Source: Oscillospiraceae bacterium
GTDB lineage: Bacteria > Bacillota > Clostridia > Oscillospirales > Ruminococcaceae
Assembly: GCA_020024285.1 (NCBI GenBank)
Contig: JAHHTZ010000007.1
Location: 1 to 64,000 of the forward strand
Length of the DNA stretch: 64,000 nt
Direction: 5' to 3'
Positions 48,025 through 57,084 of the stretch are shown piece after piece. The notes under the pieces are model-generated. The model made no database searches, was not told the origin of the DNA, and saw nothing but the letters and a program-made list of their open reading frames with translations. The stretch's first letter is position 1; every line of letters begins with the position of its first letter. The position numbers and the translations under genes were made by a program.

Positions 48025-48057
48025 AAGCCTGAAGCGAGATGCTTCAGGCTTTTTTTC
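48025..48057 (+). terminator. FMN-controlled terminator before ribU
   Basis: AAGCCTGAAGC (48025-48035) pairs with GCTTCAGGCTT (48041-48051) and is followed by a T-run, a standard expression platform. Confidence 0.92.
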
Positions 48058-48097
48058 CTGGCAGACCTTCGAGTTTTTATACGGAGGTTTTTTAAGA

Positions 48098-48718
48098 ATG
48101 AGTACATTAACGGTTGCCTGCCCAAATGCAAGCTACAACAAAACACGAAAAATCACCCTGATTGCCTTATTTGCAGCCATTTCTACAGTATTGATGTATT
48201 TTGAGATGCCGCTGCCCTTTATGCCGCCTTTCCTCAAGCTGGACCCAAGCGGAGTTCCCATTCTGCTTGCCTCCATGCTGTTTGGTCCGGGCGCTGCAAT
48301 TTCTGTCACTATGGTAAAGGATCTCATCCACGTTCTGTCCACAACGACCGGCGGAGTCGGCGAGCTTGCAGACTTCATCCTGCTCTCCACATTCTCCATT
48401 GTTGTTGGATACATCTATCAGCATCGCAGCGATAAAAAGGGCGTTCTGCTTGCAACCTTGTGCGGAACACTCACCTGCACCTTTGTCGGTGTATTGGCAA
48501 ACCGCTTCCTGCTGATCCCGTTCTTCTCCAAGGTAATGCCGATTGAATCGATCTTCGCTGCCTGTGCAAAGCTCAATCCTGCAATCAGCGGTTTGGAAAC
48601 TTACCTGATTTTCGGTGTTGCACCGTTCAATCTGATAAAGGGTCTGGTGCTCACAGCCTTTACCTTCCTTCTGTACCGCAAAATGGAAGGCTTCCTCAAG
48701 CATTACCTCATTAAATAA
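48098..48718 (+). CDS. ribU: Riboflavin ECF transporter S component
   Basis: Membrane substrate-binding subunit that works with a shared ECF energising module. The 206-residue protein has about six helices and the RibU signature FEMPLPFMPPFLKLDPSGVP, which binds flavin, plus GPGAAISVTMVKDLIH. The ATG has GGAGG. Control by an FMN riboswitch confirms the substrate. Energising genes (ecfA/T) are not in this window. A terminator shared with the pyrophosphatase gene follows. Confidence 0.97.
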   Translation: MSTLTVACPNASYNKTRKITLIALFAAISTVLMYFEMPLPFMPPFLKLDPSGVPILLASMLFGPGAAISVTMVKDLIHVLSTTTGGVGELADFILLSTFSIVVGYIYQHRSDKKGVLLATLCGTLTCTFVGVLANRFLLIPFFSKVMPIESIFAACAKLNPAISGLETYLIFGVAPFNLIKGLVLTAFTFLLYRKMEGFLKHYLIK

Positions 48719-48760
48719 GATCCTGCATCCGATGATGCAGCATAGAAGTTGTCCCTTGTG

Positions 48761-48797
48761 AAAGGGCGGCTGTGTTTCGACACAGCCGCCCTTTTTT
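48761..48797. terminator. Bidirectional terminator between ribU and ppaC
   Basis: AAAGGGCGGCTGTGT pairs with ACAGCCGCCCTTT, flanked by A and T runs, between convergent genes. Confidence 0.93.
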
Positions 48798-48813
48798 ATA
48801 TCTTATTGCTTTT

Positions 48814-50463
48814 TTACTGCTGCTGAATTGCCGCAATCAGATCCGGCAGGAACTGTTTCTTTCTCGAAACCATCCCTTCCACAAGGATGCCCTCCTCCGA
48901 AAATTCCTGATGGTAGGCTGTTTTGAGAAGCTCCTCGCTGTGATCCCCGCAGCACAGCAGGATCGTCGATTCCTCGATGATATTTGTCAGCATGAAAAAC
49001 AGCAGTGTGCTGGAATCTCGCTCATATTTCTCTCGCATCAGCTGCAGGAGCTTTGTGCGCATCTGCTGCAAACCGCTTTTGCTCACGGAGGTGATCTGTC
49101 CCACTCCAAAGTTCACACCGGAGGTTGAGAATGTCTTGTAATCCTGATAGAAGATTTCCTCCGTGGATTTGGACGAGAGGTCGCTTCCTGCCTCAAACAT
49201 CGCCTGAGAATATTCCTCAATGTCGATCTGTGCAATCTTTGCAAGCTCCTGTGCCGCTGCCTTGTCGACTGCGGTGCAGGTTGGGGAACGGAACATCAGC
49301 GTGTCAGACAAGATTGCAGAGCACAAAAGACCTGCGATTTCCTTTGTGAGGGTAACCTTGTTCTCCTGCGAAATCTGATATACGATGGTCGCGGTACAGC
49401 CCAGCGGCTGGTTGCGGAACAGCACCGGATTGATGCTCTGTAAACCGCCAAGGCGGTGATGATCGATGATTTCCTGAATATCGGCGCACTCCACGCCATC
49501 CACTGCCTGATTTTTTTCGTTGTGATCGACAAGGATGACTTGTTTTTTCTCCATCGCAAGGAAGGAACGCTTCGAAATCATGCCAAGATACTTTCCACTA
49601 TGGTCTACCACCGGGAAATAGCGGTGGCGTTCCTTTGCCATAACCTCCTTCACCTCATCGGTGAAGTCCTCCATGTCAAACGCCAGCAGGTTTTTGCTGG
49701 TCATAAAGTATTCGATGGGCATACTTTGGTTGATAAGGCGCGCAACGGTGTAGGAGTCGTAGGGGCTGCTCAGGATGACGCAGCCCTTCTCCTTTGCCCG
49801 CTCCAGGATAGTCGGGTTCGGTTCGCTGCTTGTGCACAGAATGATGCAGGATGCACCTACCTCAACGGAGAAGAACTGGGACTCAAAGCGGTTCCCCAAA
49901 ATCACGATATCCCCGTCCGAAACATAATCCACCATCATTTCCGGAGTATTGGCACCGATGGTCACGCGCCCGTTGTCGAATATCCTGTTTAGATCTCCGC
50001 ATAAAACGCGGGCATCCAGCGTTTTTGCAATGTTGGAGAAGGAGGTTTTGGCACGGGATACGATATGATTGTCGTATACATCCATATTCGATTTGGCAAT
50101 ATCCGTCATGGTGATGAGTCCGATCAAATCGCCCTCTTCGTTTGTGATGCACAGGGTGGTGGTCTGATTTTCCTTCATCAGCAAATATGCCTGCCGAATG
50201 GAGATCGATTTGGAAACGGAAGGGATCTGGCGCATCTCGATGTCGCAGACCTGTGTGCGAACATCGGACAGATATTCCGGTGCTGTCATACCAAAATAGT
50301 TTAACACAAAGGCTGTTTCCTTGCTGATTTCCCCAGCACGTTTTGGAACATAGTTTCCCTGTGTGATCTGATTTTTCACCCAGGAATAAGCGATTGCAGA
50401 GCAAATCGAGTCGGTATCCGGGTTCTTATGTCCGATCACGATCGTCTGTTTTTGTGTGTTCAA
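48814..50463 (-). CDS. ppaC: Manganese-dependent inorganic pyrophosphatase with CBS and DRTGG domains
   Basis: Family II pyrophosphatase that is regulated by adenine nucleotides. The 549-residue protein has the DHH catalytic parts IGHKNPDTDS and EIIDHHRLGG, with an inserted CBS-DRTGG-CBS block between them (about residues 65-310). C-terminal DHHA2 follows. In the characterised clostridial form this block binds AMP, ADP or diadenosine polyphosphates. I chose a TTG start (50463, MNTQKQTIVIGHKNPDTDS) because GGGAGG lies seven bases upstream; the ATG five codons earlier overlaps that site. Confidence 0.95.
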   Translation of the reverse strand: MNTQKQTIVIGHKNPDTDSICSAIAYSWVKNQITQGNYVPKRAGEISKETAFVLNYFGMTAPEYLSDVRTQVCDIEMRQIPSVSKSISIRQAYLLMKENQTTTLCITNEEGDLIGLITMTDIAKSNMDVYDNHIVSRAKTSFSNIAKTLDARVLCGDLNRIFDNGRVTIGANTPEMMVDYVSDGDIVILGNRFESQFFSVEVGASCIILCTSSEPNPTILERAKEKGCVILSSPYDSYTVARLINQSMPIEYFMTSKNLLAFDMEDFTDEVKEVMAKERHRYFPVVDHSGKYLGMISKRSFLAMEKKQVILVDHNEKNQAVDGVECADIQEIIDHHRLGGLQSINPVLFRNQPLGCTATIVYQISQENKVTLTKEIAGLLCSAILSDTLMFRSPTCTAVDKAAAQELAKIAQIDIEEYSQAMFEAGSDLSSKSTEEIFYQDYKTFSTSGVNFGVGQITSVSKSGLQQMRTKLLQLMREKYERDSSTLLFFMLTNIIEESTILLCCGDHSEELLKTAYHQEFSEEGILVEGMVSRKKQFLPDLIAAIQQQ

Positions 50464-50545
50464 AGAAATTCCTCCCATTCGGCAAAAAGTTATATGATGT
50501 ATTCTTCTATTTTATCTATCGCATCAATCGTCTATTTTTGCTGAT

Positions 50546-50574
50546 ATTATAGCATGAATTTTTCAAGTCGTGAA
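50546..50574 (-). promoter_or_regulatory. Probable promoter of ppaC
   Basis: TTCACG (50569-50574), 17-base spacer and perfect TATAAT (50546-50551) on the minus strand. Confidence 0.5.
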
Positions 50575-50668
50575 CTAACAATACAAAAAATAAAGATAAA
50601 TTTATCATTTATGCCTAATCCCCCTTTCTTTTTCTATCATTTGATGGCAATTTAGCCGGATAAAGCAC

Positions 50669-50714
50669 AAAATGCCCCTTTCAGAATGGTACATCATCCT
50701 GAAAAGGGCATTTT
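50669..50714 (-). terminator. Terminator of the hydrogenase gene
   Basis: AAAATGCCCTTT pairs with AAGGGGCATTTT, with an inner CAG/CTG pair, just past the hydrogenase stop. The trailing T-run is short. Confidence 0.7.
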
Positions 50715-50723
50715 CCAAAAAGG

Positions 50724-52256
50724 TTAACCTTCCCAATCCACCTCAAAGTGTTCGAGCGCCTCTACCTTTTTAATATCATATTTGGAATCCATTGCATTTT
50801 GCTGTTCTGCCTTGCTCTTGTAATTGCTGATGGATTTTACAGAATCCTTGAGAGACTGCAGGGTACCCATGCCGGCTACACAGCCGCCGGGACATCCCAT
50901 GCCCTCCAGAAGGTATCCGTTGTATTTTCCTGCTTTGGCAAGTGCCAGCATCTTTCGGCAGTCCTGAAGGCCCTCTGCATGAGCCACCTTGACCTCCATA
51001 TCCGGATCGATTCGGTGGATGGCATCCACAACAGCCTGCGATACACCGCCGGAAACTGCAAACCCTCTGCCTGCGCCGGTTCCCTCGTGGAACGCTTCTC
51101 CTGCCGGGATCTTGGTGAAATCGATCTCCTTTGCATCAAACATTCCCATCAGCTCCTCAAAGGTCAGGACAAAGTCAACATAGCTTCGGATGCTGGTGCG
51201 CATCGCTTCCAGCTTCTTCGCAGAGCATGGACCGATGAATGCGATCTTGCAGTTTGGATCGTGCTGTTTTTCCAGACGGGCGGTCAGCACCATCGGGGTC
51301 AGGGACATGGAGATGCAGTCGGAAAGCTCGGGATACATCTTCTTTGCCATCGTGATCCAGGACGGACAGCACGACGTTGCCATGAAGGGGTGCTTCTCCG
51401 GCACTTCTTCGAGGAAGCGTTTTGCCTCATCGATCGCGCACAGGTCGGCACCGACTGCAACCTCTGCCACACGGTCAAAGCCCAGCATCTTCATCGCACC
51501 TTCCAGGCGCTCCGGTGTCATATCCGGACCAAACTGTCCGATAAAGGACGGTGCAACGATTGCAACAAGGCGGTCTCCTTCTTTGATGGACTGGATCAGC
51601 TGGAAAATCTGTCCCTTGTCCGAAATCGCACCAAACGGACAGTTTACGATGCACATTCCGCACGAAACGCACTTGTTGTAATCGATCTCTGCGTGACCCT
51701 GTGCATCCGAATGGATGGCGTTCATTCCGCACGCCTTGGCGCAGGGACGCTCGAGTTTTACGATGGCATGATATGGACAGACATCAGCACAGCGTCCGCA
51801 TTTCACGCACTTGTCCTTATCGATGACAGAGCGGCCGTGCTTCGTTGTAATGGCGTCCTTCGGGCAAATTTCCTGACAGGGATGAGCAAGACAGTGCTGG
51901 CATCCGTCTGTCACCAAAATTTCGCGTTCCGGACAGGCATGGCATGCAAATTTGATGATATTGATCAGCGGCGGTTCGTAGTATTTTTCTGCACCAACGC
52001 TCTCATCGATGTTTGTATTGGTTGGCATATACTGGTCGATTGGACGAAGCGGCAGCCCCATTGCCAAACGAAGACGCTCACTGACGATTGCACGCTCCAA
52101 AAAGATAGAGTCGCGGTAGTTGCCCTCTTCTCCGGGGATGATGGTATATGGCAGGGATGCAAAGCGATGATAGTCCCCGCCCTCATATGCCAAGCGTGCC
52201 AGCTCTGTAAATACTTTTCTTCGGATGTGAATCACAGATGAATACAGTTCATGCAT
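50724..52256 (-). CDS. Monomeric [FeFe]-hydrogenase, group B type
   Basis: Iron-only hydrogenase that would exchange electrons between ferredoxin and protons in the cytosol. The 510-residue protein has ferredoxin-like cysteine clusters (about 119-131, 150-160, 172-176 and 196-206) and the H-cluster motifs L1 TSCCPSW (294-300), L2 IGPCSAKKLE (341-350) and L3 EGMGCPGGCVAGMG (451-464). L2 has GPC where the classic group A enzyme has MPC, which together with the L3 form points to group B. Evolution or uptake, or a sensory role, cannot be settled here. The ATG has GGGAGA. Maturases (HydEFG) are not in the window. Confidence 0.93.
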   Translation of the reverse strand: MHELYSSVIHIRRKVFTELARLAYEGGDYHRFASLPYTIIPGEEGNYRDSIFLERAIVSERLRLAMGLPLRPIDQYMPTNTNIDESVGAEKYYEPPLINIIKFACHACPEREILVTDGCQHCLAHPCQEICPKDAITTKHGRSVIDKDKCVKCGRCADVCPYHAIVKLERPCAKACGMNAIHSDAQGHAEIDYNKCVSCGMCIVNCPFGAISDKGQIFQLIQSIKEGDRLVAIVAPSFIGQFGPDMTPERLEGAMKMLGFDRVAEVAVGADLCAIDEAKRFLEEVPEKHPFMATSCCPSWITMAKKMYPELSDCISMSLTPMVLTARLEKQHDPNCKIAFIGPCSAKKLEAMRTSIRSYVDFVLTFEELMGMFDAKEIDFTKIPAGEAFHEGTGAGRGFAVSGGVSQAVVDAIHRIDPDMEVKVAHAEGLQDCRKMLALAKAGKYNGYLLEGMGCPGGCVAGMGTLQSLKDSVKSISNYKSKAEQQNAMDSKYDIKKVEALEHFEVDWEG

Positions 52257-52293
52257 GTTGCTTTCTCTCCCTTGTTCTCTCTTTCTATTGACG

Positions 52294-52322
52294 ATTATTT
52301 CATATTGTTATTATTTTGTCAA
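52294..52322 (-). promoter_or_regulatory. Promoter of the hydrogenase gene
   Basis: Perfect TTGACA (52317-52322), 17-base spacer and AATAAT (52294-52299) on the minus strand. Confidence 0.7.
52305..52322. promoter_or_regulatory. Candidate Rex operator
   Basis: TTGTTATTATTTTGTCAA matches the clostridial Rex consensus TTGTTAA-N4-TTAACAA at 11 of 14 fixed positions. It covers the -35 box and part of the spacer. rex itself lies at 55.6-56.2 kb. Confidence 0.45.
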
Positions 52323-52404
52323 TATATGCGATGCAAAACCGTGAAACAGTCTAAAATTCTGGGGAAAACATCGCGGTTTCTCTTAAAATGTGCTTGAATG
52401 GATG

Positions 52405-52878
52405 CTACTCTTCTTTCTTGCCCATCAGGTCATGACTGGAGAGCGTATTGAGGATAAAATTCTGATATCCTCCGTCAAACTCTAAGGTAAAGTCGTGTCC
52501 CCCGACGGGGAAAAACTGGATCTTGATGATTTCTCCAACCTCAAGGATCTGACAGGATTCAATCGTTTTCCATGTGTAGAGGTGTCCAAAGCGATACACC
52601 CCTTCTTCATACATTCCAAAGCGAAAGACAAGAAGCGGTGTGACGTTCATGATAAGGTAGATCGGATGCAGCGGCAGATCAAGGAAGCTGAACAGGACCT
52701 GCGCCAGAATCACGAGAGCAAGAACGAAAAGCAAGCCCTTTATGGTCGTGGACGAAGATTCTTTTGCCTTTGCGATCTGCTCATGGTACTGCCGATGCAC
52801 AAGGAACAGCTCAACAAACATAACAACCATGCAAATCATCAATGCAGCGGAATCGATTGTATACAGCATATTTGGCAT
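52405..52878 (-). CDS. Small membrane protein of unknown function
   Basis: The 157-residue protein has about three membrane segments (about 7-23, 43-63 and 66-84) and a C-terminal cytosolic strand-rich domain of about 70 residues (GHLYTWKTIESC, then FTLEFDGGYQNFILN), which recalls DUF5673. I chose the ATG at 52878 because AGGAGG precedes it; the longer frame has no ribosome-binding site. I do not recognise a function. A weak hairpin (about 52335-52375) may end it. Confidence 0.65.
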   Translation of the reverse strand: MPNMLYTIDSAALMICMVVMFVELFLVHRQYHEQIAKAKESSSTTIKGLLFVLALVILAQVLFSFLDLPLHPIYLIMNVTPLLVFRFGMYEEGVYRFGHLYTWKTIESCQILEVGEIIKIQFFPVGGHDFTLEFDGGYQNFILNTLSSHDLMGKKEE

Positions 52879-53010
52879 AATGAATACCCTCCTAAAATAT
52901 TTCAATAGGAAAAGTATAGCAAAGCTGTCATAGAAAGTAAAGTGCTGTCCCTTTCTTTGAGAAAATGTCGGGTGCATATTTTATGATTTTGCAAAAGAAG
53001 GCTCATCTTG

Positions 53011-53039
53011 TTGCAATTCCCTTGGGAGTGAAGTATAAT
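53011..53039 (+). promoter_or_regulatory. Promoter of the panT-coaX genes
   Basis: TTGCAA (53011-53016), 17-base spacer and perfect TATAAT (53034-53039). Confidence 0.75.
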
Positions 53040-53114
53040 GTACAGGATAAATTAAGCATTGTATCTTCAAGGAAACGTGTTTTCCGTCGAAGAACAGTAG
53101 CGGAGGTATGAAAA

Positions 53115-53747
53115 ATGAATAAAAGAATCGGCAAAACATCCAACCTTGTCAAACTGGCGCTTTTATCGAGCGTTATCGTGGTGATGTCCTTCACTCCACT
53201 GGGATTTATTCCTCTGGGATTCATGAATGCGACAACCATCCACATTCCGGTCATCCTTGCCGCCCTGTTGCTGGGCCCGAAAGAAGGCTGTTTTCTGGGT
53301 GCTGTGTTTGGCTTATGCAGTATGATCCGGGCAACCATGGTCCCGCTGATTACGAGCTTTGTCTTTACTCCCTTCTACTCGTTGGGGGATGTGCACGGAA
53401 ATTTTTGGAGTCTTGTTGTGTGCTTTGTTCCACGCATCCTGATTGGAGCGGTTTCTTATTTTGTGTATCGGTTTCTGAAAAAGCTGACCAAAAAAGAAAA
53501 CCTGTCCATTGCCGTGGCTGCATTCTGCGGCTCCATGACAAACACACTGCTTGTGATGAATTTTATCTATCTATTTTTTGGCAGCCAATATGCCGCTGTC
53601 AATCATACCTCCTATGAGGCATTGTATGCACTCATTTGCTCCGTCATCCTCATCAACGGGGTCCCGGAGGCAATCATCGCCTGTATTCTGGTGGTTTTGA
53701 TCTGCAAAGCAATCAAATCCTCCTCTTTTTATAAAAAAGAAATCTAA
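53115..53747 (+). CDS. panT: ECF transporter S component, probably pantothenate
   Basis: Membrane vitamin-binding subunit of an ECF transporter. The 210-residue protein has about six helices and S-component phrases FTPLGFIPLGFMNATTIHIPV and AALLLGPKEGCFLGAVFG. The next gene, 26 bases on, is type III pantothenate kinase, so pantothenate is the likely substrate; this follows known panT-coaX pairings, not a binding-site reading. The ATG has GGAGG. No riboswitch is visible in the leader. Confidence 0.8.
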   Translation: MNKRIGKTSNLVKLALLSSVIVVMSFTPLGFIPLGFMNATTIHIPVILAALLLGPKEGCFLGAVFGLCSMIRATMVPLITSFVFTPFYSLGDVHGNFWSLVVCFVPRILIGAVSYFVYRFLKKLTKKENLSIAVAAFCGSMTNTLLVMNFIYLFFGSQYAAVNHTSYEALYALICSVILINGVPEAIIACILVVLICKAIKSSSFYKKEI

Positions 53748-53773
53748 CACCATATCAAGGAGGGAGTATCCCT

Positions 53774-54541
53774 ATGGCACTTGCTGTTGACATTGGTAAT
53801 ACAAACATCGTACTTGGCTGTTTTCACGATGATAACATCGAATTTATTGCACGCATCGCAACGGAGCGCACCCGCACTGCAGAACAATACGCCGCAGAGA
53901 TCAAGGGCATCATCCAGCTGTATGACAAGGACCCGCGAAACATCGAGGGCTGCATCATCTCCTCGGTTGTTCCGCCCCTTACATCTGTTTTAAAATCGGC
54001 TGTGGAGCGCATCACCGGCAAAGTCCCCATGATCGTCGGTCCCGGACTCAAAACCGGGCTCAACATTAAAATCGACAATCCGGCACAGCTGGGGAGCGAC
54101 CTTGTCGTAACGGCTGTTGCTGCCATCCGGCAATATCCTCTTCCGCAGATCATCATTGATATGGGTACTGCCACCACGCTCTCTGTCATCAACACCGAGG
54201 CGGAATACGTCGGCGGAGTGATTATCCCGGGGGTCAATCTCTCCCTCACCGCCCTGTCTGCCCACGCAGCACAGCTTCCCGCCATTGCAATCGGCAAGCC
54301 TAAAAAAATATATGGGAGCAACACGGTGGACTGCATGACCAGCGGTGCCGTTTACGGAAGTGCTGCGATGGTCGACGGCATGATCGAGCGCATCACCGAG
54401 GAACTGGGACAGCATCCTGTTGTGATCGCCACAGGGGGCATTGCAAAAGCAATCGTTCCTTATTGCAAGCATCAGGTCCTTCTCAACGAAGACCTTCTGC
54501 TTCAGGGGCTGGCAACGCTCTATTATAAAAACAAAAAATAA
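53774..54541 (+). CDS. coaX: Type III pantothenate kinase
   Basis: Phosphorylates pantothenate, the first step to coenzyme A, without feedback by CoA. The 255-residue protein has the ATP-binding motif AVDIGNTNIVLG (residues 3-14), PGLKTGLNIK and IIDMGTATTLSVI, the type III signatures. The start has AAGGAGGG. It is coupled to the upstream ECF S component, giving import and trapping of the vitamin in one unit. Confidence 0.96.
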   Translation: MALAVDIGNTNIVLGCFHDDNIEFIARIATERTRTAEQYAAEIKGIIQLYDKDPRNIEGCIISSVVPPLTSVLKSAVERITGKVPMIVGPGLKTGLNIKIDNPAQLGSDLVVTAVAAIRQYPLPQIIIDMGTATTLSVINTEAEYVGGVIIPGVNLSLTALSAHAAQLPAIAIGKPKKIYGSNTVDCMTSGAVYGSAAMVDGMIERITEELGQHPVVIATGGIAKAIVPYCKHQVLLNEDLLLQGLATLYYKNKK

Positions 54542-54551
54542 TCGGCAGAAT

Positions 54552-54582
54552 AAAAAACCACCCGTAAAACGGGTGGTTTTTT
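54552..54582 (+). terminator. Terminator of panT-coaX
   Basis: AAAAAACCACCCG pairs with CGGGTGGTTTTTT around a short loop, directly after coaX. Confidence 0.95.
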
Positions 54583-54810
54583 ATATACCACGTTGCGTAT
54601 TACATCCCATACTCTGCCGCAGCATTTAGGATTCTGACGCCTCCAAGGACCTCCCTCGTCCTCATCTTTGTCGCTGCCTGTGTCGATCTGGGCAACATCC
54701 TGACTCACCATTGCCACAGCGTCCGCCCGCTCCTTTCCGCTGCGATACCGAATGGCAGAGCGAAAACGTTGCAGGAAACTCAAGATTTTCCAATCAGGTT
54801 TTCGCCTATC
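54583..54810. other. Stretch of about 230 bases between two terminators
   Basis: Bracketed by the coaX and fsa terminators. A minus-strand frame starting at a TTG (54783) runs 86 codons across it and into the coaX terminator, with no good ribosome-binding site. I see no convincing RNA fold. It may be a decayed gene or simple spacer. Confidence 0.35.
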
Positions 54811-54845
54811 GAAAAAGGCAGCACCCTGAAAACAGGATGCTGCCT
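54811..54845 (-). terminator. Terminator after fsa
   Basis: GGCAGCATCCTG pairs with CAGGGTGCTGCC around TTTT and ends in five T residues on the minus strand. Confidence 0.9.
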
Positions 54846-54893
54846 GAAGTGGATCGTAATTTTATTGTAAAAAAAACTGTGCGGATGCCCGTC

Positions 54894-55541
54894 CTATTTT
54901 TTAGGAACGCTTTCCCAGTCTTTGAGGAAACGCTCGATTCCCTGTGTGGTGAGCGGGTGCTCGATGCATTTCATCAAAACATTGTAAGGAACAGTTGCAA
55001 TGTCGCAGCCGGCTTCTGCTGCCATTACAACGTCGCGTGTGGTGCGGATGCTTGCAGCGATGATCTGAGTTTCGATGTTGTGGATGCGGAAAATATCTGC
55101 AATTTCGCTTACCACTTCAACGCCATGTGCGCCGACATCGTCCAGACGGCCCATGAACGGGCTGACATAGGTTGCACCTGCGCGTGCAGCCAGAAGAGCC
55201 TGCTGTGCAGAGAAAATCAGGGTGACATTGGTTTTGATGCCCAGCTTGCTCATTGCAGAAGCAGCTTTCAGACCTTCTGCACACATTGGGATCTTAATAA
55301 CGATATTTTTGTGGATCTTTACAAGCTCTTTTGCTTCCTCCAGCATGCCGTCAGCATTCATGGAGATCACTTCAGCAGAAATCGGACCATCTACAATGGA
55401 GGTGATCTCTTTTACTACCTCTTTGAAGTCACGGCCCTCTTTTGCGATCAGGCTTGGGTTTGTGGTAACGCCGCAGATCACGCCCAGTGCATTTGCCTCG
55501 CGGATTTGATCAGTGTTTGCTGTATCCAAAAACAGTCTCAT
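54894..55541 (-). CDS. fsa: Fructose-6-phosphate aldolase/transaldolase-like
   Basis: Class I aldolase of the small transaldolase family. The 215-residue protein starts [16 protein letters not shown], carries [13 protein letters not shown], and has the Schiff-base lysine K83 in VIKIP. In Clostridia this subgroup is commonly annotated fructose-6-phosphate aldolase but may act as transaldolase in the pentose phosphate route; sequence alone does not decide. The ATG has GAGGAG. It lies 64 bases after rex on the same strand. Confidence 0.92.
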   Translation of the reverse strand: MRLFLDTANTDQIREANALGVICGVTTNPSLIAKEGRDFKEVVKEITSIVDGPISAEVISMNADGMLEEAKELVKIHKNIVIKIPMCAEGLKAASAMSKLGIKTNVTLIFSAQQALLAARAGATYVSPFMGRLDDVGAHGVEVVSEIADIFRIHNIETQIIAASIRTTRDVVMAAEAGCDIATVPYNVLMKCIEHPLTTQGIERFLKDWESVPKK

Positions 55542-55605
55542 GGATAAAAACTCCTCTCCGGTTAAGAATTTAATAAATTTAAGGCGGACAGTCTCCGCTT
55601 TCTTT

Positions 55606-56247
55606 TTATGTTCTGTCCAGTTCGTTTACCTGATAGCACAGTGTCATCAGGCTGTCCCCAAGGTGTACGTTCTGAACTGCGATATTTTCATAATCGATCG
55701 AAAGATCATAGTGGGAAAAGTTCCAAAATCCACGCACGCCGCAGTTGATGAGGCGCTGGCATTCGTTTTCCACTTCGCCCCGCGGGATGCACAGGATCGC
55801 AATGTCCGGCTTGCGTTCTCTGCAAAAGTCCTCCAGCTCTTCGCTGGAACGGATCAGCAGACCGCGCACAGTCTGTCCGATCAGCTCTGGGCTTTTATCG
55901 AAAATCCCCTGCAAATGAAAGCCCTTCTCTTCAAAATTGATGTAGTTGATCAGTGCCATACCCAGATTGCCTGCACCGAGGATCACAGCACTCAAGCCTT
56001 CATCCAGACCCAGGATCTTCCCGATTTCGTCATACAATGCATCCACATTGTATCCGTAGCCCTGCTGCCCGAATCCACCAAAGCAGTTCAAATCCTGACG
56101 GATCTGCGATGCTGTGAGCTTCATCAGTTCAGCCAGTTCTCTGGATGAAATGCGATGCACCCCACGACTGAGCAAATCTTTTAGGAATCGGTGATACCGT
56201 GGTAGGCGTCGGATCACAGAGATCGACACACCCTCATATTTTGCCAT
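55606..56247 (-). CDS. rex: Redox-sensing transcriptional repressor Rex
   Basis: Repressor that senses the NADH/NAD ratio and controls fermentation and hydrogen genes in anaerobes. The 213-residue protein has an N-terminal winged helix (about 1-75, [20 protein letters not shown]) and a Rossmann domain with [12 protein letters not shown], then the conserved [15 protein letters not shown]. The ATG has GGGAAGGAA upstream. It precedes fsa and may be cotranscribed with it. A possible target lies upstream of the hydrogenase. Confidence 0.97.
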   Translation of the reverse strand: MAKYEGVSISVIRRLPRYHRFLKDLLSRGVHRISSRELAELMKLTASQIRQDLNCFGGFGQQGYGYNVDALYDEIGKILGLDEGLSAVILGAGNLGMALINYINFEEKGFHLQGIFDKSPELIGQTVRGLLIRSSEELEDFCRERKPDIAILCIPRGEVENECQRLINCGVRGFWNFSHYDLSIDYENIAVQNVHLGDSLMTLCYQVNELDRT

Positions 56248-56342
56248 AACGGTTTCCTTCCCTTCCTCTCTATCGCGAAAAGGACAAAATACCCCCCTTG
56301 AGAAGATTTTGTCAAAAATTCGGTTTTCTTTTTATTAGTTTT

Positions 56343-56370
56343 ATTATAGCAAACCATATAATATTGTCAA
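56343..56370 (-). promoter_or_regulatory. Promoter of rex
   Basis: Perfect TTGACA (56365-56370), 16-base spacer and perfect TATAAT (56343-56348) on the minus strand. Confidence 0.8.
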
Positions 56371-56581
56371 TAATACATTATAACATGGACGTATTGAATC
56401 ATTTGTTTGCATCATATTTTGTGTTTATTCACAAAAAGCCAAAAGCATTCAATCAATTTTTTCATCCATTTTTAGCCGAATTCATATTTTGTTAACATTT
56501 TCTCGTTATACTGAAAGAGAGCAAAGCAGGCGACAGGTCCCTGCATCTTCAAAACAATGCGCTGGTCACCCAGCAGAATGG

Positions 56582-57073
56582 ATGAATGGTATGAATAAGT
56601 TTCCCCTCTTAGATACAGAAAATATCCAACAATTTACTCCTCTCACGCCCCTTGGATGCACTGCTGTATTGGTAACGAACCAATTTGAATGCGAGCGTCT
56701 GATTCGAGCCGGGCGTGCCGTTGCCGATATTTCCCGGACAGAGCTGTGTATTATCAACGTGGAAAACAACGATTACCCGACAAATCCCGATGCCATCCAG
56801 TATTTGTTCAATGTTTCCGCTGAAAACGGAGCGGTCATGCACCTGATGTATTCTGACAACACCTTCAAAACGATCTGCAAATACTTTAAGGAAAATAAAA
56901 CCTCTGCTGTGGTAACCGGTATGCCCTCCAGCCCAGGATCGATCCTGTACAAAATGTGGGAAAAATTCCCGTGCATCAACTTTTTCACCGTAAACCGCGA
57001 TGGGAAGGTCGAGTCTGTTTCCGCCCGAAGTGCAAGTCATGAAACCATTGCTTCGTCTAAGTCAAACGGTTAA
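56582..57073 (+). CDS. UspA/KdpD-like cytosolic protein, unknown
   Basis: The about 163-residue protein has a Rossmann-like alpha/beta pattern: TAVLVTNQFECERLIRAG, ELCIINVENNDYP, then VMHLMYSDNT and TSAVVTGMP, which resembles universal-stress or the KdpD nucleotide-binding segment. Function unknown. The start is uncertain: ATGs at 56582 and 56591 have no strong ribosome-binding site, and a longer in-frame start at 56489 gives a less protein-like N-terminus. It lies 11 bases before an alpha/beta hydrolase gene, so both probably form one unit divergent from rex. Confidence 0.7.
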   Translation: MNGMNKFPLLDTENIQQFTPLTPLGCTAVLVTNQFECERLIRAGRAVADISRTELCIINVENNDYPTNPDAIQYLFNVSAENGAVMHLMYSDNTFKTICKYFKENKTSAVVTGMPSSPGSILYKMWEKFPCINFFTVNRDGKVESVSARSASHETIASSKSNG

Positions 57074-57084
57074 GGAGATATTTT

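Noticed and set aside
54523..54783. An 86-codon minus-strand frame with a TTG start
   Set aside because: No ribosome-binding site, crosses the coaX terminator, and lies behind the fsa terminator with no promoter. Kept only as an open question.
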